A DNA stretch of 63,780 bases from DAOUKH01 sp034421515 (GCA_034421515.1 DAOUKH010000031.1:1-63780); one strand, 5' to 3'. Positions 49,097 to 57,201 are shown, counted from the first letter of the stretch. Notes: generated by a model from the sequence alone, not told the origin. Numbers and translations are program-made.

Positions 49097-49804
49097 ATGG
49101 CCAACGAAAAGATCTACCTGCACGAATTCGTCGACATCATCCTGCAGAACCGCGCCAAGTACGTGCACCACATGACGGCCAACTGGGGCCCGATCGGGCG
49201 CGTCGAGCGCAAGATGCTCTGCTTCGGGGTCTGGGCCACGGTGGGGAGCACCGAGCGGTGGCCGCAGGCCACGAACATGTGGGAGTACAACGGCTGGGAT
49301 GGGATCGCGTTCAGCTTCAACGTCGAGTTCAGCGCACCCACGCACCAGGACAAGTCGCTGACCACATGGTGGGCCGAGGCGGCCAACTTCCGCAGCGGCG
49401 GCTACGACCGCATCCTCATCCCGGCGCAGTACTGCCCGACCATCGAGGAGAACATCGCGAACGGGGTCAAGGGCGACGTCTACTACCACGAGATGATCCG
49501 CACCGCTCCCGGTCAGGCCAAGACGTACCTGGACCTGATGGAGCAGCACTGGCTGAAGAAGGCGGAGAGCATCGGCCTGCAGCTTGCCTTCGCGGGGCGC
49601 TCTTCGATGATCAACGGCTCGGAGGTCGTCAACGTCTGGGCGATGAAGGACTGGGAGACCTGGGCGAACGTCGAGGATGCGTACGAGAGCGACGACGAGG
49701 TGGCGCGCTGGCGGACGTTGACGCAGAACGTGGCGATCGACTGGCGAAACAAGCTGCTTGCGCCGTCGCCGCTGAACCCCATGAACACCGGCAAGATTCT
49801 CTAG
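49097..49804 (+). CDS. NIPSNAP-like two-domain protein, tandem copy 1
   Basis: 235 residues from an ATG preceded by GGGAGA. The sequence contains two related halves, each with a strand-helix pattern (Y-L-H-E-F-V-D-I-I-L-Q-N-R...; Y-Y-H-E-M-I-R-T-A-P-G-Q-A...), ending in W-A-M-K-D-W-E-T-W-A-like segments. This is the general shape of NIPSNAP/dimeric alpha-beta barrel proteins. The next gene is a close paralogue. Both precede two crotonase-fold genes on the same strand. A catalytic role is not evident. Confidence 0.7.
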   Translation: MANEKIYLHEFVDIILQNRAKYVHHMTANWGPIGRVERKMLCFGVWATVGSTERWPQATNMWEYNGWDGIAFSFNVEFSAPTHQDKSLTTWWAEAANFRSGGYDRILIPAQYCPTIEENIANGVKGDVYYHEMIRTAPGQAKTYLDLMEQHWLKKAESIGLQLAFAGRSSMINGSEVVNVWAMKDWETWANVEDAYESDDEVARWRTLTQNVAIDWRNKLLAPSPLNPMNTGKIL

Positions 49805-49844
49805 CGCCCTCTCACCGAAAACTTCCGGCGAATCGAGGAACGAA

Positions 49845-50561
49845 ATGGCCAACACCAAGATCTACATCCACGAGTTCGTGGACATCATCCTGCAGAACCG
49901 CGCGGCCTACATCATGCACATGACCGAGGGCTGGGAGCCCATCGGGCGCGAGCGCAATATGAAGTGCTTCGGCGTCTGGGCCACCGTTGGCAGCAGCGAG
50001 CGGTGGCCGGAGACGACGAACATGTGGGAGCTCGACGGCATCCACGCGCTGGCGCGGAACTTCGAGATCGAGTTCAACAACCCCAAGCACCAGGACCCGA
50101 CGCTGGAGGTCTGGTGGAGCGGGGCGCAGCAGTACCGGAGCGGCGGCTACGACCGTCTGGTGCGGCCCGCGCCGTACTCGCCGACGATCGAGGAGAACGT
50201 GGCGGCGGGGACGAAGGGCGGCGTCTACTACCACGAGATGATCCGCACCGCCCCGGGCCAAGCGAAGACCTATCTGGACATGATGGAGCAGGACTGGATT
50301 CCCACGGCGAACCGGCTGGGGATGACGCTGTGCTTCGCGGGCCGTTCGATGATGGTGAACGACTCGGAGGTCATCTGCATCTGGGCGATCGAGGACTGGC
50401 CGTCGTGGGCCGCCGTGGAGAAGGCCTACGAGAGCGACCCCGCCGTGGCGCAGTGGCGGCTGCAGACGCAGAACATCGCGCTCGACTGGCGTAACAAGCT
50501 GCTGGCCGACGGGCCGTTGAATCCTATGCGCACCGGCGTGCTGCTGCCGAGGCCGCTGTAG
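49845..50561 (+). CDS. NIPSNAP-like two-domain protein, tandem copy 2
   Basis: 238 residues, paralogous over its whole length to the preceding protein: shared H-E-F-V-D-I-I-L-Q-N-R-A, C-F-G-V-W-A-T-V-G-S, Y-Y-H-E-M-I-R-T-A-P-G-Q-A-K-T-Y and L-D-W-R-N-K-L-L-A. Conservation is strongest at the histidine and tryptophan positions, suggesting a common ligand with diverged specificity or a heteromer. The spacing of 40 bases and GAGGAACGAA upstream fit an operon that continues to the crotonases. Confidence 0.7.
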   Translation: MANTKIYIHEFVDIILQNRAAYIMHMTEGWEPIGRERNMKCFGVWATVGSSERWPETTNMWELDGIHALARNFEIEFNNPKHQDPTLEVWWSGAQQYRSGGYDRLVRPAPYSPTIEENVAAGTKGGVYYHEMIRTAPGQAKTYLDMMEQDWIPTANRLGMTLCFAGRSMMVNDSEVICIWAIEDWPSWAAVEKAYESDPAVAQWRLQTQNIALDWRNKLLADGPLNPMRTGVLLPRPL

Positions 50562-50600
50562 CCGGCCGGCCTCGATACCAGGAGAAAGGAACGACTACCC

Positions 50601-51440
50601 ATGACGTGGACTGAGTGGAAGCAAGTCGAGGGCTTCAATTTCGACGACCTCATCTACGAGAAGAAGGCGATCATCGAGTCGGGGGCCCAAGCGGCCCGGA
50701 TCACGATCAACCGGCCGCACGTGCACAACGCGGTCACCGACCACACCGGCGAGGAGATGCGGTACGCGTTCGACGACGCGAGCCGCGACCCGATGGTGGG
50801 CATCGTGGTGCTGACCGGGGCGGGCGACCGCGCGTTCTGCAGCGGGGGCGACGTCAACTGGGAGGCGGGGGAGAACTACGGCATCAACTTCAGCTACGGC
50901 TCGTCGATGCAGAAGACGCTCCGGCTCACCCGCGTGCCGGTGTTGGCGGCGGTGAAGGGGTACGCGATCGGCGGCGGGAACCACCTCGCCTATATGTGCG
51001 ACTTCACCATCGCGGCGGACAACGCGATCTTCGGGCAGGTGGGCCCGCGCGTGGGCAGTCCCGCCGACGGGTATTACGTCTCGTATCTGACCCACGTGGT
51101 GGGGCACAAGAAGGCCCGCGAGATGTGGATGTTGTGCCGGCGGTATAACGCGCAGCAGGGCCTCGAGATGGGGCTGGCGAACAAGGTCGTGCCCTTGGCC
51201 GAGTTCGACCAGGCGGTCGACGAGTGGTGCGAGGAGGTGCTGGCGCTGAGCCCTACCTGCATCGAGATCCTGAAGGCGACATTCGACAACGAGGCTTATC
51301 GCTACGAGGGGCATTTCGGGATCAACCAGCGGCAGCTCTATCCCGACTATTTCGACGGCCCCGAGGTGAAGGAGGCGCAGACGGCCTTCTTCGAGAAGCG
51401 GCCGCCGAACTTCTGGCAGTTCCGCAAGCCGAAGTCGTAG
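50601..51440 (+). CDS. Crotonase-fold enzyme, MenB/BadI-like
   Basis: 279 residues. F-C-S-G-G-D-V-N (75-82 region) and G-Y-A-I-G-G-G-N-H-L form the oxyanion hole. F-G-Q-V-G-P-R-V-G-S, V-G-H-K-K-A-R-E-M-W and C-R-R-Y-N-A-Q are characteristic of naphthoyl-CoA synthase (MenB) and the ring-opening 2-ketocyclohexane-carboxyl-CoA hydrolase (BadI), not of ordinary hydratases. The usual hydratase glutamates are absent. Without other men genes nearby, a ring-cleaving or Dieckmann-type role in degradation is more likely than menaquinone synthesis. Confidence 0.85.
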   Translation: MTWTEWKQVEGFNFDDLIYEKKAIIESGAQAARITINRPHVHNAVTDHTGEEMRYAFDDASRDPMVGIVVLTGAGDRAFCSGGDVNWEAGENYGINFSYGSSMQKTLRLTRVPVLAAVKGYAIGGGNHLAYMCDFTIAADNAIFGQVGPRVGSPADGYYVSYLTHVVGHKKAREMWMLCRRYNAQQGLEMGLANKVVPLAEFDQAVDEWCEEVLALSPTCIEILKATFDNEAYRYEGHFGINQRQLYPDYFDGPEVKEAQTAFFEKRPPNFWQFRKPKS

Positions 51441-51456
51441 CCCGGAGGAGCGGCTC

Positions 51457-52248
51457 ATGCCCGACCTGCTGTACGAGAAGGCCGACCGGATCGCGACGAT
51501 CACGCTGAACCGTCCCGAGCGTCTGAACGCGTGGGGCGGCGACATCCCGAAGATGCTCCCCGTGGCGATGGCGGAGGCGGACCGCGACCCCGAGGTCGCG
51601 TGCGTGGTGGTGACCGGCGCGGGGCGCGCCTTCTGCGCGGGGCGCGCCTTCTGCGCGGGGCTCGACTTGAAGGAAGAGGCGGAGCGGGAGCAGGCGCGGA
51701 CGATGGTCGGTTGGCTGGCGTCGCCGAAGACGCCGATCATCATGCTCAACAGCAACAAGCCGCTGGTGGCGGCGATTCCGGGGCCGGCGATCGGCGTCGG
51801 CTTCGAGTTCGCCATGCTCTGCGACTACCGGATCGGGGCGACGACGGCGAAGATGGGCGACCGCCACGTGGCGCTGGGCCTTGTCCCGGACAGCGGGGCG
51901 GTGATCACGCTGCCGCGCGTCGTGGGGTGGGCCAACGCGTGCAAGATCCTGCTCACCGGCGAGATCTTCGAGGCCGACGAGCTGCACGCCATGGGCGTGC
52001 TCAACGAGGTCGTCGAGCCGGAGGAGCTGCAGGAGGCGGCGCGCGCCTTCGCGGGCCGGATCGCCTGCAATGCGCCGCTGGCGACGCAGATGACGAAGCG
52101 GCTGATGCGGGTGGCCAATCCGTCGGACGTGGAGGCGGTCCTCGACTACTCCTACCAGGTCATGGGGACGATGATGCAGACCGCCGACGCGAAGGAGGCC
52201 ATCGCCGCCTTTCGGGAGAAGCGCACGCCCAACTTCTCGGGGCGGTAG
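51457..52248 (+). CDS. Enoyl-CoA hydratase/isomerase family protein with 6-residue duplication
   Basis: 263 residues. The normal V-V-T-G-A-G-R-A-F-C-A-G-L-D-L segment is extended to G-R-A-F-C-A-G-R-A-F-C-A-G-L-D by an exact 18-base tandem duplication (51621-51656) at the first oxyanion-hole loop. Of the two hydratase glutamates, the first is present (G-F-E-F) and the second is His (G-D-R-H-V). So ordinary hydration is doubtful even apart from the duplication. It starts 16 bases after the previous crotonase gene. Confidence 0.85.
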   Translation: MPDLLYEKADRIATITLNRPERLNAWGGDIPKMLPVAMAEADRDPEVACVVVTGAGRAFCAGRAFCAGLDLKEEAEREQARTMVGWLASPKTPIIMLNSNKPLVAAIPGPAIGVGFEFAMLCDYRIGATTAKMGDRHVALGLVPDSGAVITLPRVVGWANACKILLTGEIFEADELHAMGVLNEVVEPEELQEAARAFAGRIACNAPLATQMTKRLMRVANPSDVEAVLDYSYQVMGTMMQTADAKEAIAAFREKRTPNFSGR

Positions 52249-52339
52249 ACCTGCGCGCTCATCGGGAGCGGGGCTCCCTAGCCGCCCGCGCGCCGACGGC
52301 CCCAACAACCAATTTTCGGCGCGGATGATGCTTGACAGG

Positions 52340-52358
52340 CCCGCTCGCAGCGAGCGGG
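52340..52358 (+). terminator. Hairpin downstream of the crotonase operon
   Basis: CCCGCTCG and CGAGCGGG form a perfect 8-bp stem with a three-base loop, 91 bases after the stop. The trailing sequence TCTCGCGGTTT is only weakly T-rich. Confidence 0.5.
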
Positions 52359-52388
52359 TCTCGCGGTTTAAGGGGGCCTCCAGGGGTC

Positions 52389-52453
52389 GTGAGCGTTCGT
52401 GAACGTTGGTGAACGCGCTCCAGGTTAGGGTCGTGAACGTTTCGTGGACGTTC
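52389..52453 (+). repeat. 10-base direct repeats GTGAACGTTN
   Basis: Three abutting units (GTGAGCGTTC, GTGAACGTTG, GTGAACGCGC) at 52389-52418, then GTGAACGTTT at 52433 and GTGGACGTTC at 52444. The AACGTT core is itself palindromic. The period of 10 keeps units on one face of the helix, as in an operator array, but no regulated gene is obvious. Confidence 0.7.
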
Positions 52454-52491
52454 GCGTGGTGGGCGTCGATGACCGATGGCGGTTGGGGGGA

Positions 52492-52519
52492 TGGGCGACC
52501 ACGAGGGTCGCCCCTACGG
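52492..52519 (-). repeat. Dispersed repeat family C, short copy
   Basis: Only the palindromic core, GGGCGACCACGAGGGTCGCC followed by CCTACGGG, without the long flanks of the copies at 3089 and 57412. Confidence 0.75.
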
Positions 52520-52566
52520 GTGGCGGGCGAGGTGGCCGCGATTTCGGTGGCCGTTTGTGGTCGGGA

Positions 52567-52607
52567 GGGGGCCCCTCATCTCAATCTTCTCCCGGGGAGA
52601 GAAGAGG
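52567..52607 (-). repeat. Dispersed repeat family B, copy 3 (inverted)
   Basis: GGGGCCCCTCATCTCAATCT then TCTCCCGGGGAGAGAAGAGG, the inverse of copies 1 and 2. Confidence 0.85.
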
Positions 52608-52636
52608 CCGGAGGGGACCACCGCGCCCCGCCCCGG

Positions 52637-52680
52637 CCCGCCCTCAGTCCCTCCCAGAGGGAGGGGGGTTTAAGGGGGCG
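52637..52680 (-). repeat. Dispersed repeat family A, copy 6 (inverted)
   Basis: GCCCGCCCTCAGTCCCTCCC, AGAGGGAGG, then GGGGTTTAAGGGGGCG: the reverse complement of the family A unit, again beside a family B copy. Confidence 0.85.
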
Positions 52681-52725
52681 CCCCCCAGAGGGGGAGGGTT
52701 GGGGTGGCGGCCGGAGGGGGAGAGG

Positions 52726-53796
52726 CTAGGGGCGGGGGCGGATGGGCTTGGTCTGGGCGTAGCCGCCCATGTAGCCCCAGCCGACGAGGAGGGCGGCGAA
52801 GGAGGCGTAGGCGTCGCCGGCGACGATGATGTGGTAGTTCTCGGGCTTGCGCACGAGGGGGAAGGGCGTGCCCGGGGGCGCGCCGCGGAACTCGGCGGGG
52901 ACCTTCTCCTCGTCCTCGCCGCGGGTGGCTAGGGTCTCCGGCAGGGGGACGCGGGCGCGCTCAAAGAGCTCCCGCTTGATCTTGGCCTTATCCCAGCCCT
53001 GGGCGGCGAGCAGGCCCGCCTTATAGGGGTTGAAGACAAGGCCGACCTGGCCGCCGAACTGGAGCAGGAAGTCGCCCTCGATGTACTTCACCGCGTCGGC
53101 GTAGGCGCGGAGGGTGTCCTCGACGATCTCCTCGTCGCTGGGGCCGCGTCCGCCGCCGCCGAGAAAGATGTGGTAGTTCGCCGCCATCGCGGTCACCGCG
53201 CTCTCTTCCGCCGCGAGGCCGCGCTCGACGTGCAGCGGCGTCCACGGCGTGTGGGGCGACTCGGCGACGCAGAAGCTGTACTTGGCGGGCTGGCCCATCG
53301 TCGACTTGTCGCCGGTGCCGGGATGGCCCGCGCCCAGGTTGGTCATCACGAGGCGGACGGCGCGGCCCACCGTCGCGTTGGCGCGGTTGCCTTGGCCGAA
53401 GCAGTTGAAGCCGTAGTTGAAGCCGAGCTCGTCCACGACTGGCCCGCTCACCATGACCAGCGGCGCCACGGCGTTCGTCGTGGCCTGGACGCCGTTCAGG
53501 TTGAAGGCAGGCTCGAGTACGGCCTCGACGGCGGCGAGGACAACGGGGAAGTAGTCAGGCTTGCAGCCCGCCATGACCGCGTTCACAGCGACGGCCTCGA
53601 CGGTGGCGACGCCGAGGCGGGGCGGGACCTCGCCCAATTCCTCGCCGGGGCGGCGGTCAACCGTGGCGAGCATGGCGTCGACGGCGGGGCGGGTCGGCGG
53701 GACGACGGGCAGGCCATCGGTCCAGCCCTGTTCGAAGTAGCCCTCGATGGCGTCGAGGGCGCCCTGGGCCGTGTCGGGGAAGTCGAAGCCGGGCAT
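52726..53796 (-). CDS. Conserved protein of unknown function, candidate partner of the UGSC selenoprotein
   Basis: 356 residues from the ATG at 53796 (a TTG one codon earlier is possible). It begins F-D-F-P-D-T-A-Q-G-A-L and has G-W-T-D-G-L-P-V-V-P-P-T near 25-36, N-A-V-M-A-G-C-K-P-D-Y-F-P-V near 73-86, G-Q-G-N-R-A-N-A-T-V-G-R-A near 136-148 and a Gly-rich G-G-G-G-R-G-P-S near 215. No catalytic class is assignable. It would follow the UGSC gene directly were it not for the DUF262 gene between them. Its ribosome site is poor, as if the upstream sequence was changed by that insertion. Confidence 0.75.
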   Translation of the reverse strand: MPGFDFPDTAQGALDAIEGYFEQGWTDGLPVVPPTRPAVDAMLATVDRRPGEELGEVPPRLGVATVEAVAVNAVMAGCKPDYFPVVLAAVEAVLEPAFNLNGVQATTNAVAPLVMVSGPVVDELGFNYGFNCFGQGNRANATVGRAVRLVMTNLGAGHPGTGDKSTMGQPAKYSFCVAESPHTPWTPLHVERGLAAEESAVTAMAANYHIFLGGGGRGPSDEEIVEDTLRAYADAVKYIEGDFLLQFGGQVGLVFNPYKAGLLAAQGWDKAKIKRELFERARVPLPETLATRGEDEEKVPAEFRGAPPGTPFPLVRKPENYHIIVAGDAYASFAALLVGWGYMGGYAQTKPIRPRP

Positions 53797-53799
53797 CAA

Positions 53800-55566
53800 C
53801 TAGAGACTCTGTGGTGGTGAAGGCTCTCTGCCCACCAACCGCCGGATCTTTTCCTTCAGCCGCGCTCTCCGGGCATTGTAGAAGGCATCGAACTCCGTAA
53901 TCACCTCGGGCACTGTTCCCAACAGGTGCTGGTCTTCGTATTCTCGCCTGATTGTGGGATTACTGTAAAAGGAAGATAGCCACTCGGCCGGCATCCTAGC
54001 GCGTTTTTCATTGTTTTCTGAACCTTGGAGCAACTGAAGATTGGCCAGTCCATTCCTTCGCTGAATGAAGCCTTCGACTTCGTCAGGTGGGACACCGGCA
54101 TCCTGAAGCCGCCGTTGCGTAAAGCGTGCTGCGGGAAAGATGTGGTCAACATGGAAGAGGTTTCGCAGATCAACGAAAGAGAAGATCAGTGACAGAAGGG
54201 CGAAGGTGAGCCTGTTGCCGAACTGCATGTCAGCCAACTCATCCAGTTCTTCATCCTCAAAGGTGAGTGACTTACCTCGGCGCGTCATCTCTTCTCGGAT
54301 TTCAGAGACCGGGAAATCACCCTCTGAAATCTCTTTGATGACCTGCCTTAGCGCGGTCAGCAAGGTATCAAGTCCGCTTCCCCAAATGCCAGACTTTAAA
54401 AGGCTATGGATTAACCATTCGCGAATTACCTTTCTGTCCTCTTTGAACTGGCTATGGGTCCGGTAACTGTCTCCAGGATCCTTGACATAGAGGTAATATG
54501 CTATAGGGAGTATTGCATTATGTGCATTTAGGTTCTGTCCGTTGAATCCAAAGTCAGACAGAAGTTGAACGGTTAGCGTTAAGGCTCGCTTGATATCGTC
54601 CCATTTGTCCTCAAAAATATCCATATTGACTCGGTTGAAGTTGTCAACCTTGAAACCAACGCTGCCGATGTCGCTCAGCATTAGGCCGGCTTTGAGAACC
54701 AAGTCTTTGGAGAACGAGAATCCGATTCCTATACGGTTGAGTTCATCCACCAGATCATGAATCTCTTCTCTGGCATCGTGCTCAGTCCATTGTGCTACCG
54801 CTATTGAGAGCAAGAGGTCAGAGTGGGAAAGCGGCGTCCCACCGTCATTCATGCGAATGAATATCTGAAGGACTTTATCCAGTTCCTGTCCTTTTTCTTC
54901 ATAGTAGGCCACAAGATGTTCTTTATGCACGACACTATGAAGCCTATTGAGCGTCTTGAAGGCCGGTGCTGTGTGTTCCTGTGATAGTCGTTCATTTAGC
55001 CAAACCAACATTGGATAGCCGTCGTCCATAGAAAGTATATCGCCGACGGGAAACCAACACTCGTCGTTGTCCCCTGCTTTGACCCGATCATCGGTGAGGA
55101 ATTCAAAGCGATGTCGCAGCCCCTCTTCGTCATTCTCATCTGGTTGCCAAAGTAAATCAAGATAGAGGCGACGCGTGGGGAATGCATCCGGACTGTTCCA
55201 CCACTTATACGGCAGCTTCCATGCCATATCACCACGCAGACCAATATTCAGAGCAGTTAAGCGTTGTTGGCCGTCTAGTACTGCCGTCAATTGTTGATTC
55301 GGCATTGGAGGTAGTGCTGGGCAATGAGGATGGTCTCGCTGGTGGTAACTAAGGACAAAGTCATAGAAGTTGAACTGGTCACTATTCTCTGGCTTGACTC
55401 GCCAGTAGAGGAAGGTTCCAAAAGGATAGCCCTGCATAAGGCTATCGAACAGCCGGTAGATCTGCTCCGGTCGCCACACAAACTCGCGTTGGATGGCGGG
55501 CAACACGAGGTCATGACGAAGTATTTCGTCTAGTGTCTCCTTGATAGTGGCACCGGTTTGATACAA
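53800..55566 (-). CDS. DUF262/DUF1524 (GmrSD-like) protein, low GC, probable restriction/defence gene
   Basis: 588 residues. The N-terminal DUF262 domain carries I-Q-R-E-F-V-W near 25-31 and L-D-G-Q-Q-R-L-T near 96-103. The C-terminal part has F-H-V-D-H-I-F-P near 467-474 followed by N-G-L-A-N-L-Q-L-L-Q-G-S-E-N-N-E-K, the HNH motif of DUF1524. This plan matches type IV modification-dependent restriction proteins such as GmrSD and BrxU. The gene is much more AT-rich than all neighbours, with many AT-rich codons, so it was probably acquired. TTG start, AGGAG seven bases upstream. It ends against the start of the next gene. Confidence 0.88.
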   Translation of the reverse strand: MYQTGATIKETLDEILRHDLVLPAIQREFVWRPEQIYRLFDSLMQGYPFGTFLYWRVKPENSDQFNFYDFVLSYHQRDHPHCPALPPMPNQQLTAVLDGQQRLTALNIGLRGDMAWKLPYKWWNSPDAFPTRRLYLDLLWQPDENDEEGLRHRFEFLTDDRVKAGDNDECWFPVGDILSMDDGYPMLVWLNERLSQEHTAPAFKTLNRLHSVVHKEHLVAYYEEKGQELDKVLQIFIRMNDGGTPLSHSDLLLSIAVAQWTEHDAREEIHDLVDELNRIGIGFSFSKDLVLKAGLMLSDIGSVGFKVDNFNRVNMDIFEDKWDDIKRALTLTVQLLSDFGFNGQNLNAHNAILPIAYYLYVKDPGDSYRTHSQFKEDRKVIREWLIHSLLKSGIWGSGLDTLLTALRQVIKEISEGDFPVSEIREEMTRRGKSLTFEDEELDELADMQFGNRLTFALLSLIFSFVDLRNLFHVDHIFPAARFTQRRLQDAGVPPDEVEGFIQRRNGLANLQLLQGSENNEKRARMPAEWLSSFYSNPTIRREYEDQHLLGTVPEVITEFDAFYNARRARLKEKIRRLVGREPSPPQSL

Positions 55567-55609
55567 GGTAATACTCCTACGTCACAGATTCTCGAGGCCG
55601 GGCATGGCG

Positions 55610-56173
55610 CTAGGCGTTGCCGAGCGTGCCCTCGGTTAGCCAGGCGATAACCTGGGGCGCGGCAACGCGGCCCTTGCGCTCGGCCTCGTCGGCCGCGCCC
55701 AGGGGGTGGGGGACGATGACCGGCTCCAACTCGGGCATGCCCATCATGCGGCGCTTGGCGCCGGCGGCGGCTTCGAACAGGTCTTCAACCACAACCGCGG
55801 AGGGGATGCCGACCCGTTCGAAGGCGATGGCGTCGTGCATACAGCACGACGTGCACGAGCCTCATATGCCGACGCCGACGACCGCGGCGTCGATGCGGCG
55901 GACCATGTCGTCGTAGTCGGGCTTGGGGAGCGGCGAGGAGAAGCTGGGCTTGACCACCCGCACGATCTCGGCGAGCTCGTAGCGCTGCTCGATCTCGGCG
56001 ACCACGCCGCGCAGCAGGTCGTCGCAGTTGGGGAGGCCGTCGTCGACGACGCCGAGCACCTTGCCCGCGAGGTCGGGGACACGCGGCGCAAGGCCGGCGG
56101 CGTGCTTCCGTACTGCGCCGGTAGGGTCGAGGAAGGCGACCGTGGCTTGGGGCGGGCTCTGGGTCAACGTCAT
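55610..56173 (-). CDS. UGSC-motif selenoprotein with in-frame TGA (selenocysteine 104)
   Basis: 187 residues if the TGA at 55864-55862 is read as selenocysteine. The first 103 residues end V-V-G-V-G-I; then come Sec104-G-S-C-T-S-C-C-M-H-D and 83 more residues in the same frame, with host-like codon use on both sides (e.g. V-G-I-P-S-A-V-V-V-E-D-L-F). The U-G-S-C motif defines a known family of selenoproteins found largely in marine and Chloroflexota genomes; its biochemical role is unknown, but the U-x-x-C layout suggests redox or nucleophilic catalysis. A hairpin suited to a SECIS element lies just after the TGA. The gene starts 11 bases after the cyclase stop, in one operon. selA, selB, selC and selD are not in the window. 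Confidence 0.87.
55831..55851 (-). promoter_or_regulatory. Predicted bacterial SECIS element
   Basis: On the minus strand CGTCGTGC, loop TGTAT, GCACGACG: a perfect 8-bp stem beginning 10 bases after the TGA and placing the loop 18 bases after it. The G at the second loop position and the distance fit the published bacterial SECIS consensus. Confidence 0.72.
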
Positions 56174-56184
56174 CGCAACCTCAC

Positions 56185-57201
56185 TTACTTGATGGCGACG
56201 GCGTTCGCCGGCGAGCCGACGCCGCCGGGCAGGTTAAGCGGAACGGCGCAGAAGAAGAACTCGTAAACGCCGTCGGCGGCGCAGTCGGCGGCGAGGTGCT
56301 TGAGGTCGAAGAGCTCGCCGAGGGGCATGCCGAGGAAGTTGAGCAGGCCGGTGTGGAGGGAGCGGCCGCGCTGGGGCTCCCAGGGGTAGGCCTCGACGCC
56401 GGTGTTGTCGGCGCAGACGGCGGCGACCCGGTGGTCCCAGAGCCAGCGCGGTATCTCCTTGCCCGGCGACAGGCCGACGCCGAGCAGGTTGACCTGGAAG
56501 TCGCCCTGGTCGTCGGCGAAAGCCTCGATCCAGCCGGTGTAGAAGCAGAGGATGTCGCCGGCGCGGACCTCGACCCCCTGCCGCTCGCAGACGCCTTCGA
56601 TGATGTCGGGCGTGATGGGGGTGAAGACCTTGGGGTCGTAGGGCTCGGGGAAGAGGTCGGCGTTGCGGCGGACGTCGATGAGGACGCCGCGCCCGAAGAT
56701 GCCGCCGGCCTGGGCCCACTTGCCGATGCTCAGCTTGGAGGCGTCGCCGGGGCGGATGTCGTCGGGGCTCACCCCGTTGTAGCCGCCATGCTTGGGGTGG
56801 CGGATGTGCCCGAGCCCGTCCCACTGCGACGAGGCCTGCGGGTTGAAGTCCTGGATGACCTCGTCCTTGAGCAGGCCGTCGGGCATCAGGAACATCTCGT
56901 GGGTGTAGGGCTTGCGGCCCGGCGGCTCCTCGCCCTCCTTCGGCTCGGGCATCCAGCTCGGCCTGATCTTGGTCTCGCTCGACTGCGTATGCGAGGGCAG
57001 GTTGAGCGGCAGGCTGAGGTTGAAACGCCGGCCCGTCTTCGCCAGCTTCGCCGCCTCGGCAATACGCTCCGGCGTCAGGAAGTTCAGCGTCCCCAACTCA
57101 TAGGCATCGCCGAACAGGCCCCACGAGGTGTCCTTGGGGTATCCCTCGCTGCCGGGGAGGTGGTCGAAGTCGGGGAGTTTGCTCTCGTTGATCACGGTCA
57201 T
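56185..57201 (-). CDS. Cyclase/kynurenine formamidase-like family protein
   Basis: 338 residues, cyclase family (PF04199 type). The family's metal site normally includes H-x-G-T-H-x-D; here the corresponding segment is S-Q-W-D-G-L-G-H-I-R-H-P near 128-139, with the downstream G-D-I-L-C-F-Y-T-G-W near 222 and the C-terminal C-A-D-N-T-G-V-E near 263. Members hydrolyse N-formylkynurenine, isatin or related cyclic amides and esters. It is the first gene of the operon with the UGSC selenoprotein (gap 11 bases). A second member lies at 60248. Confidence 0.87.
   Translation of the reverse strand: MTVINESKLPDFDHLPGSEGYPKDTSWGLFGDAYELGTLNFLTPERIAEAAKLAKTGRRFNLSLPLNLPSHTQSSETKIRPSWMPEPKEGEEPPGRKPYTHEMFLMPDGLLKDEVIQDFNPQASSQWDGLGHIRHPKHGGYNGVSPDDIRPGDASKLSIGKWAQAGGIFGRGVLIDVRRNADLFPEPYDPKVFTPITPDIIEGVCERQGVEVRAGDILCFYTGWIEAFADDQGDFQVNLLGVGLSPGKEIPRWLWDHRVAAVCADNTGVEAYPWEPQRGRSLHTGLLNFLGMPLGELFDLKHLAADCAADGVYEFFFCAVPLNLPGGVGSPANAVAIK

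Larger units (their letters stand above)
52249..52725. other. 477-base gene-free interval
   Basis: No coding frame is convincing. It contains a short GC hairpin, an array of 10-base GTGAACGTT-type repeats and inverted copies of repeat families C, B and A, in that order. Confidence 0.75.

Noticed and set aside
50601..51440. Calling the gene menB
   Set aside because: The sequence fits both MenB and BadI, and no other menaquinone genes are near, so no symbol was assigned.
55862..56173. UGSC gene as a truncated pseudogene ending at the TGA
   Set aside because: Coding character continues in frame for 83 residues after the TGA, the UGSC motif is exact and a SECIS-like hairpin is in the right place.
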